A program made the translations under genes and the position numbers. The notes beneath the pieces were generated by a model, which saw nothing but the letters and a program-made list of their open reading frames with translations, had not been told where the DNA came from and ran no database searches. A stretch of 64,000 nt of DNA from Glycomyces artemisiae (GTDB lineage Bacteria; Actinomycetota; Actinomycetes; Mycobacteriales; Micromonosporaceae), in NCBI RefSeq assembly GCF_003002955.1, contig NZ_PVTJ01000003.1:1-64000 (forward strand), written 5' to 3'. Positions 58,975-64,000 of this stretch are shown piece after piece; position 1 is the first letter of the stretch, and the number at the start of each line of letters is the position of its first letter.

Positions 58975-59445
58975 ATGCCACTAGTCACCACGGTGAGTCC
59001 GAGCATCCTGCTCCCCTCGGAGCTGGAGCGGCACTGGCAGTCGATGCGCATCCTCCAGGGCGCCGTGGACGACGCCGCGAACCGCGCCTTGACCGCCGAG
59101 CACGGCCTCTCGCTCTCGGAGTACAACGCCCTTGCGGCGCTGCACTTCTCAGACGACGACGGCCACCTGCGCCAGCAGATCCTCGCCGACGCCATCCCGC
59201 TGAACCAGAGCTCGCTGAGCCGCCTGGTCGGACGCCTGGAGAAGCTCGGCCTCACCGAGCGGTACGTCTGCCCGAACGACCGGCGCGGCGTCTACACCCA
59301 GATCACCGAGGCGGGCCGGGCCAAAGTGGAGGAGGCGCGGCCGACCTACCTGCGGGTGCTCCGCGAGCACCTCGCCGAGGCCGCCGGCTCCCCCGAAGTC
59401 GAGCGCCCGCTCGCGAAGTCCCTCGAAGCGGACGGCAAGGCTTAA
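58975..59445 (+). CDS. MarR-family regulator
   Basis: A 156-residue regulator. The winged helix runs from LSLSEYNALAALHFS through LRQQILADAIPLNQSSLSRLVGRLEKLGLTERYVCPNDRRGVYTQITEAG (about 42-110), flanked by dimer helices. ATG 58975 follows AGGAGG by eight bases; the longer frame crosses the operator. It is divergent from the MFS gene. A 9-bp hairpin ends it. Confidence 0.88.
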   Translation: MPLVTTVSPSILLPSELERHWQSMRILQGAVDDAANRALTAEHGLSLSEYNALAALHFSDDDGHLRQQILADAIPLNQSSLSRLVGRLEKLGLTERYVCPNDRRGVYTQITEAGRAKVEEARPTYLRVLREHLAEAAGSPEVERPLAKSLEADGKA

Positions 59446-59502
59446 CGCCGCTCGGTCGCGATGCGGCCCAAGCTGAACACCGTCTCGGCGAGTGCGTGGT
59501 TG

Positions 59503-59530
59503 GCGGGGCAGCGGATGCTACCTGCCCCGC
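59503..59530 (+). terminator. Terminator hairpin after MarR gene
   Basis: GCGGGGCAG and CTGCCCCGC form a perfect 9-bp stem with a 10-base loop, 58 bases after the MarR stop. The following T tract is short. Confidence 0.55.
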
Positions 59531-59578
59531 AACGGTTTCGAGCGGATTTGTCGTTGATCTGACTCTGTCGCAGGCAGA

Positions 59579-59696
59579 CCCAAAATTTTTTGGCCGATTT
59601 TTTGCGCGCAAGTTTTGGGACCGCTGAAAGCACAAAGGAAGTAACCGCCCGTGGCGGTTCTCGTTTGCCCTGGGGACATGGGAACCTAAATGTCCC
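59579..59696. promoter_or_regulatory. Three inverted repeats before the Scr1-like HTH gene
   Basis: CCCAAAA (59579-59585) pairs with TTTTGGG (59613-59619) around an AT-rich loop. AACCGCC-CGT-GGCGGTT is at 59643-59659. GGGACAT (59673-59679) pairs with ATGTCCC (59690-59696), 22 bases before the start. The last is the best operator candidate. The 273-base gap is clearly more AT-rich than its surroundings. Confidence 0.45.
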
Positions 59697-59718
59697 ACCA
59701 GGTACGACGGAGGTGCAC

Positions 59719-60546
59719 ATGGCCGATCCCTCGCCGCTTACAAGCTGGAATATCCGCACCCATCTCGCCGATGCGCGGATCAAGCAGAACCTCACGCCGA
59801 AGCGCCTTGCGGGCATCCTCGGCATCAGCGAGCAGACGGTGCGCAACTGGGAGAAGAGCGCGACGATCCCGACCTACGCCGAGATGATCGGCATCGGCAA
59901 GGAGCTCGGGATGGGTGAGGAGATCAGCCAGTTCCTGGCGAACATCGCCCGCGACAAGCTAAGCCTCAACCTGGAGAACGTGCCGCGGTACAACGCGCTG
60001 GGGCTTGCGAAGGCCGAACTTCACTACGGCTCGATCTGGAAGTACGAGTCGAACCTCGTCCCGGGCATCCTCCAAATCCGCGAGTACGACAAGCAGGTGT
60101 TGCAGCCAACCGAGGGCATGACCGATGAGGAGACCGAGTTCGGTGCCGACTTCAAGCAGGAGCGGCAGGAAGAGATCAAGCTCCGCTCCGACCCGTACCG
60201 AATGAGCATCATCATGGGTGCGACCTGCCTCTACGACCTCAAGGTCATGGGCGCCGCCGCCCGCCGTGAGCAGATTGAGGCGATCCGGGAGTGGAACTCC
60301 CTGCCCAACTGGGAGATCCGGGTCATGAACGGCCCGAGTAACCTCGGCAACCCGTTCGACGTCTATGTCCCCGGAAAGAGCAAGACCGCGGGCCCCCCGT
60401 TCGCCTATGTCGAGATCCATGACCGCAGCTGGTGCATCGAGGAGCTGGAGCGGGTTGAGGGATACCATGAGCGCATCAAGAGGAACTGGACCCGCAGCAC
60501 TTACCTGGAGGAATTCCTTGATGCAGAACGTAACCGCTTGGCGTAA
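59719..60546 (+). CDS. Scr1-like HTH regulator (XRE HTH plus DUF5753-like domain)
   Basis: A 275-residue protein. The N-terminal XRE HTH (LTPKRLAGILGISEQTVRNWEKS, about 23-45) is followed by a ligand-like domain with EYDKQVLQPTEGMTDEETEF and RREQIEAIREWNSLPNWEIRVMNG, as in DUF5753/Scr1 proteins of actinomycetes. ATG 59719 has ACGGAGG upstream. It overlaps the DUF397 gene by 26 bases; such pairs are thought to act as linked regulators of development or metabolism. Base composition is lower in GC than neighbours. Confidence 0.82.
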   Translation: MADPSPLTSWNIRTHLADARIKQNLTPKRLAGILGISEQTVRNWEKSATIPTYAEMIGIGKELGMGEEISQFLANIARDKLSLNLENVPRYNALGLAKAELHYGSIWKYESNLVPGILQIREYDKQVLQPTEGMTDEETEFGADFKQERQEEIKLRSDPYRMSIIMGATCLYDLKVMGAAARREQIEAIREWNSLPNWEIRVMNGPSNLGNPFDVYVPGKSKTAGPPFAYVEIHDRSWCIEELERVEGYHERIKRNWTRSTYLEEFLDAERNRLA

Positions 60547-60766
60547 AAGCACCCGCAGCGGCGGCGGCGGCAGTTCTAACTGTGTCGAGCTGCGCCGTTC
60601 CTGGAGGAAGAGCAATCGAAGCAATTCTGCTGGCACCAACGAGTGCGTGGAAATCGCCCCCTGCGAGGAAGCCGGTTTCCACGTTCGCGACTCGAAGCTC
60701 GGCGACGGCTCTCCGATGTTCGACCTGAGCGAGCAGGACTTCTCCGCGCTTATTCGAACGCTCTGA
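60521..60766 (+). CDS. DUF397 protein with duplicated N-terminal half
   Basis: An 81-residue DUF397 protein. The usual fold begins WRKS-S.SG..G..CVEV and continues to VRDSK. Here the first half appears twice: WRKSTRSGGGGSSNCVEL (7-24) and WRKSNRSNSAGTNECVEI (28-45), then FHVRDSKLGDGSPMFDLSEQDFSALI. GGAGG lies ten bases before ATG 60521. It overlaps the HTH gene. Its 3' end is the left copy of the 21-bp direct repeat. Confidence 0.85.
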   Translation: MQNVTAWRKSTRSGGGGSSNCVELRRSWRKSNRSNSAGTNECVEIAPCEEAGFHVRDSKLGDGSPMFDLSEQDFSALIRTL

Positions 60767-60773
60767 GCGCCAT
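60753..60773 (+). repeat. 21-bp direct repeat, left copy
   Basis: Identical to 62207-62227. It includes the last codons and stop of DUF397 and the dyad CGCTC-T-GAGCG. The segment between the copies holds only the beta-helix gene. Confidence 0.85.
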
Positions 60774-60871
60774 CTCAACGAGACTCCTTGTCGCCGTTGG
60801 TGTCTCACGTGGCATGCGATATGTTCCGATCAGGACGGCGCCGATCGCGCCTTCACGATTGGAAGAGCGAC

Positions 60872-62197
60872 ATGACTCTGCACCCCCCTCCCAACGAATC
60901 CGCGCGCGGGCGCCGCTCGCTGCTGCTGGGCGCGGCCGGCGCCGCCGGTGTGCTCGCCGGCGCGCTGGCCGCGAATCCCGCCGCCGCGGCCGGGGCCGGA
61001 GACGACCCCTACAGTGTCGACGTCACCGCCTACGGCGCCGACCCGACCGGCGCCGTCGCCAGCGACCAGGCGTTCCGCGACGCCGCCGCAGCTCTGCTCG
61101 CCTCGTTCCAGCCCGGGGCCATCTCCGGGTCGATCCCCAAGAAGGTCCTGGTCATTCCGCCCGGCAACTACCTGCTGACCCAGCCGGACTCGCTGCTGCC
61201 GAACGTCAACGGCAACGGCGGCGGAGGAATCATCGACGGCGTGACCATCACCGGGTACGGCAAGCGCCTCTCGCGGATCGTGTACTCGCCGAGCGCGAAC
61301 GACACCACGCTGTGGACGAACAACCAGCGGTACAAGAACATCCGGATCTCCGGTCTCACCTTCACCAGCACCAACGCCACCTCCAGCTTCAACTACGCGT
61401 ACTCTTCGGCCACGCACGGCGTCCAGGACACCTGGTACACCGACGTGGAGTGGCGCGGTTCCTGGAAGCGCGGCATCGGCCTCGACGGGCCCGCGTCCAC
61501 CTCGAATCTCAACAGCGAGATGGGCTGGGACCACTGCCAGGTCGGCGGCACCTACGCCGAAGCGTTCCTGGTCATCGGCATGACCCCCGCAGAGAGCCAG
61601 CAGGACCAGTTCCTCAACTACTGGTTCCGCGACTGCAAGATCGAGTTCGCCTCGGGCGTGTTCGTGCGCAACAACCGCGGCGGCTCGATGAACTTCACCG
61701 GTGGGTCCTACATTCTCACCGACACCGCCGGGACCGGCACGTTCTTCGAACTGACGAACGCCACCACCAGCCGCAACGACTCCGTGATGCGCCTGTACGC
61801 CGAGGGCATCCGCTTCGAGCTGCGGGGCACGGGCCACAAGGTGATCGACTCCAAGTGGTACAAGGGCGCCATCACCTTCGTCTCCTGCGATGACACCGCC
61901 CACTCGTTCCAGTCCTGGGCGCCCGAGGCCCGCACCCACGCCTACGACTTCACCACCGGTGGCGGCTCGCGCGGACCCATGGTCCGCTACACCGACTGCC
62001 AGCTCATGGGATACCACCAAGCCACCGGCGGCACAGGCGCGATGACCATGGGAAAAATCCTCTACGACGGCTGCCGTCTCATCGACCAGACGACCGCCGC
62101 AGGCTTCCTGCGCTGGACCGGCACCACCGGACGCTACGAGTTCCGCGACTGCCTCGCAGGCTCGGCCTACCTCGCGAACGTCAAGAACCCTGCTTAG
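60872..62197 (+). CDS. Exported right-handed beta-helix protein (pectate-lyase superfamily)
   Basis: A 441-residue protein with a Tat-like signal (RGRRSLLLGAAGAAG, RR near 13-14, ending in AAAAGAG). YSVDVTAYGADPTGAVASDQAFRDA (about 47-71) is the entry strand of the pectate-lyase_3/GH28-related beta-helix family; coils such as YKNIRISGLTFTSTN and FWFRDCKIEFASGVFVRNN-like strands follow. No catalytic set can be named, so it may bind or cut glycans. GGAAGAG precedes the ATG. TTGGTG (60797) and TATGTT (60820) with 17 bases between could be its own promoter. It is flanked by a 21-bp direct repeat. Confidence 0.75.
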   Translation: MTLHPPPNESARGRRSLLLGAAGAAGVLAGALAANPAAAAGAGDDPYSVDVTAYGADPTGAVASDQAFRDAAAALLASFQPGAISGSIPKKVLVIPPGNYLLTQPDSLLPNVNGNGGGGIIDGVTITGYGKRLSRIVYSPSANDTTLWTNNQRYKNIRISGLTFTSTNATSSFNYAYSSATHGVQDTWYTDVEWRGSWKRGIGLDGPASTSNLNSEMGWDHCQVGGTYAEAFLVIGMTPAESQQDQFLNYWFRDCKIEFASGVFVRNNRGGSMNFTGGSYILTDTAGTGTFFELTNATTSRNDSVMRLYAEGIRFELRGTGHKVIDSKWYKGAITFVSCDDTAHSFQSWAPEARTHAYDFTTGGGSRGPMVRYTDCQLMGYHQATGGTGAMTMGKILYDGCRLIDQTTAAGFLRWTGTTGRYEFRDCLAGSAYLANVKNPA

Positions 62198-62200
62198 GGT

Positions 62201-62758
62201 TCAGGCTTCGAACGCTCTGAGCGCCATAGGGATCAGAATCTCGACATCCTCGTCGTCCATAGGACGGCCGATCATGCCCAGGCGGTGGAGCAAGGTGCCG
62301 GTGATGACGTCGATGAACATCAGGATCCGCTGTTCGGATTCGCCGAGGTAGTCCTTCAGCATCTCAAGATAGGGCGCTTGGAAACGGGTGCTCAGCAGTT
62401 CCCGCAGAGCCGGGTCGTTGACCGCGTCGCTGAAGACCCCGGCGAAGGCGGCGCCGACACCCGGCTCTCCGATTTTCCCGGCGAGCCAGCGCACCGCCCC
62501 CGCGAGCGCGGCCGTGCGGTCCTCCCCCAGCTCGGGCATCGGGCTGAAGACGTCGAGTAGACAGTCAATGATCAACGCCCCTTTTGAAGGCCAGCGCCGG
62601 TAGAGCGTGGTCTTCGCGGTCCCGGCCGCCGCCGCGATGCGGTCCATGGTCGCTCCCGCGTAGCCGAGTTCGTCGACCGTGCGGAGCGTGGCCGCGAAGA
62701 CGACGGCGTTCAGGTCGGCGCGCGGCCGTCCGGCCGACGACGAAGTAGATGCTGGCAC
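62201..62758 (-). CDS. TetR-family regulator
   Basis: A 185-residue regulator with HTH GATMDRIAAAAGTAKTTLYRRWPSKGALI (about 35-63) and a helical TetR C-terminal domain. GTG 62758 has no strong ribosome binding site. It is divergent from the hydrolase gene and an operator lies between. Its last codons (MALRAFEA) are within the right 21-bp repeat. Confidence 0.88.
   Translation of the reverse strand: MPASTSSSAGRPRADLNAVVFAATLRTVDELGYAGATMDRIAAAAGTAKTTLYRRWPSKGALIIDCLLDVFSPMPELGEDRTAALAGAVRWLAGKIGEPGVGAAFAGVFSDAVNDPALRELLSTRFQAPYLEMLKDYLGESEQRILMFIDVITGTLLHRLGMIGRPMDDEDVEILIPMALRAFEA
62207..62227 (+). repeat. 21-bp direct repeat, right copy
   Basis: Identical to 60753-60773, 1454 bases downstream. 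Here it encodes the C-terminus of the TetR protein on the opposite strand. It lies nine bases after the beta-helix stop. Confidence 0.85.
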
Positions 62759-62779
62759 CCGGACAGGCTATCCTGAAAT

Positions 62780-62800
62780 TACGCTACTTCGAGTAGCGTA
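62780..62800. promoter_or_regulatory. TetR operator candidate
   Basis: TACGCTAC-TTCGA-GTAGCGTA has perfect 8-bp arms in the 61-base divergent region, 20 bases before the hydrolase start. Very likely the binding site of the TetR protein at 62201. Confidence 0.7.
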
Positions 62801-62819
62801 TTCGAGATCGGAGGAAGCC

Positions 62820-63788
62820 ATGTCCCTGAAACCCCACCTCGGCGTCCGGATTCTGATGAAGGACAAGGTCGACTGGGAGGCGGTCGGCCCTGAAGAGGTC
62901 GTCGCGATGCGCGCGAAGGCCGAGAAGCTCACGGCCTCGCCGCTGCTGCGGCTGGTGACCGGGCGGCCCGATCCGGGCGCGCGCATCGAGGAGCGGTTCC
63001 TCGACCTGCCCGGGCGGCGGCTGCGCCTGCGCGTGTTCCGGCCGGTGCATGCGGAGGGGCCGCTGCCGCTGGTGCTGTCGTTCCACGGCGGCGGGTTCAT
63101 CGGCGGTGCCCCTGAGCAGAACGACTTCGTGAACAGCGGCATGTCGGCCGCGCTGGGCGCGGTCGTGGTCGGCGTGGACTACCGGCTCGCCCCTGAGCAC
63201 CCGATCCCGGCTCCGGTCGAAGACGGCATCGAGACCCTCGACGCGCTCGCATCGGACCCGTTCGGCTGGGGTGTGGCCCCCGAGTCGATCGCGGTGTTCG
63301 GCGAGTCGGCGGGCGGGACCATCGCCGAGATGATGGCGCTGCGTTCCCGCGAGGAGGGTCCGAAGATCCGGGCCCAGGTGCTCGCCAATCCCGCCACTGA
63401 CTGGTCCGTGTCCTTCACTGACTACCCTTCTGTCGAGCGCAATGCGCATCAGCCGGGGCTGTCGGTCCCGAAGTTCCGCCGGTCGGCGGACCTCGCCTTC
63501 CCTCCCCACGTCGACCGGGGCGCGTACTCCCCTGTCACGTTCGCGAGCCTTGCGAGCGCGCCGCCGGCACTGGTGGTCGTCGGCGGCCTCGACATGGCCC
63601 TCGACCATGGACAGCGGTACGTGGACCGGTTGCGCGAGGATGGCGTGGATGCGCGGATCGCGGTGTACCCCAGGGCGACTCACGGGTTCATCAGTACCCC
63701 GGGCCTCGTCCCTGCGGCGAAGCCGGCGCGGGCCGAGGTGGTCTCGTTCCTCGCCGAGCGACTGCGGGAGCGCGCGCACAGTAGATAG
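62820..63788 (+). CDS. Alpha/beta hydrolase (HSL family esterase)
   Basis: A 322-residue esterase. HGGGFIGGAPEQ (oxyanion, about 86-97), DYRLAPEHPIPAPVED, the nucleophile elbow FGESAGG (about 160-166), an acid in GGLDMALDHG and His in ATHGFIS form the HSL-type active site. ATG 62820 follows CGGAGG. It is probably repressed by the divergent TetR protein and acts on small esters. Confidence 0.88.
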   Translation: MSLKPHLGVRILMKDKVDWEAVGPEEVVAMRAKAEKLTASPLLRLVTGRPDPGARIEERFLDLPGRRLRLRVFRPVHAEGPLPLVLSFHGGGFIGGAPEQNDFVNSGMSAALGAVVVGVDYRLAPEHPIPAPVEDGIETLDALASDPFGWGVAPESIAVFGESAGGTIAEMMALRSREEGPKIRAQVLANPATDWSVSFTDYPSVERNAHQPGLSVPKFRRSADLAFPPHVDRGAYSPVTFASLASAPPALVVVGGLDMALDHGQRYVDRLREDGVDARIAVYPRATHGFISTPGLVPAAKPARAEVVSFLAERLRERAHSR

Positions 63789-64000
63789 CGGTGGCGGTCC
63801 GGACAGTGGCCGGTATGCGTGCGATCGCAGCGGTGCATCGTGGGCGGTGGCGTCGGTGCCGGGTCCTCTGTTGCCCGGCCGGGTGGCGCTGCTGCCCGCG
63901 TTCACGCTCTGGTTCGCGCTGGTGGCCTTGGTGTGGTCGGTCGCGGTGGCGGTCCGGTCGTGTGCCTCGTAAGGAGCACTGCCTCCGGTCGGGGTGATCC
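63789..64000. other. Downstream stretch without confident gene
   Basis: No gene with family similarity was recognised. A 41-residue frame (GTG 63847 to 63972) encodes one hydrophobic helix (LLPAFTLWFALVALVWSVAVAV) but has no ribosome binding site. It may be noise. Confidence 0.3.

Noticed and set aside
60753-60773. tRNA-like or T-loop sequence (TTCGAA) suggesting a tRNA gene
   Set aside because: No acceptor stem, anticodon arm or CCA end could be formed around it; it lies in the DUF397 3' end.
63847-63972. Small hydrophobic peptide gene
   Set aside because: No ribosome binding site or homology; only a single hydrophobic frame in GC-rich DNA.

Overview
The window looks like chromosomal DNA of a GC-rich actinomycete. 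The evidence is GC close to 70 percent, frequent GTG and TTG starts, Tat and lipoprotein signals, WXG100-type secretion substrates, an Scr1-like HTH/DUF397 pair, and sugar ABC importers without their own ATPase, as expected where one shared MsiK-type ATPase serves many importers. Genus cannot be assigned from sequence reading alone. No rRNA, tRNA, CRISPR array or complete mobile element was found, and no gene-free stretch exceeds 300 bases.

Layout. 1-1389: the 3' tail of an IS5-like transposase and an MFS exporter. 1401-3510 (minus): a small type VII-secretion toxin island, consisting of a WXG100-like protein, a WXG100_2-like N-terminal module, a YwqJ-like deaminase toxin and a YwqK-like immunity candidate. 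3616-9762: a sugar ABC import operon (binding protein, two permeases, DUF624), divergent from a hydroxyacid dehydrogenase and a LacI regulator. 9885-14621: a tartrate/D-malate-type cluster with a DASS anion transporter, a LysR regulator, a tartrate dehydrogenase-like enzyme and a ROK protein. 14618-23411: ordinary accessory genes, including TetR/thioesterase, hydrolase, SDR/ECF sigma and an ABC-2 exporter.

23471-52565: almost continuous plant-polysaccharide catabolism. A secreted clan GH-A hydrolase is divergent from a LacI/FAD-oxidoreductase/ABC operon. A DUF89 phosphatase follows, then an ABC/GH35 beta-galactosidase/ROK operon. After a TetR/Lnt-like/HAD operon comes a rhamnogalacturonan-I locus with LacI, an orphan binding protein, DUF2264, a PL11 lyase and a PcRGLX/PL26-like exo-lyase. 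RG-I carries galactan side chains, so GH35 and the RG lyases could work on the same polymer.

52711-64000: a lipoprotein; a six-gene operon DUF2089/TM/SHOCT/ABC-2/sirtuin; an MFS/MarR pair; the Scr1-like HTH/DUF397 pair; a Tat-exported beta-helix protein; and a TetR/hydrolase pair.

The most unusual signals are these. (1) A 21-bp exact direct repeat (60753-60773 and 62207-62227) flanks only the beta-helix gene. Removing one repeat unit in silico joins the neighbouring genes tail to tail with both stops intact, as if the gene were an inserted cassette. (2) A 34-bp element with 31 identities lies upstream of the LysR gene (11581-11614) and, inverted, upstream of the pectin-locus LacI gene (44590-44623). 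(3) The toxin is split from its secretion domain by an 8-base overlapping stop/start. (4) The same LacI-type operator occurs before two separate RG-I genes.
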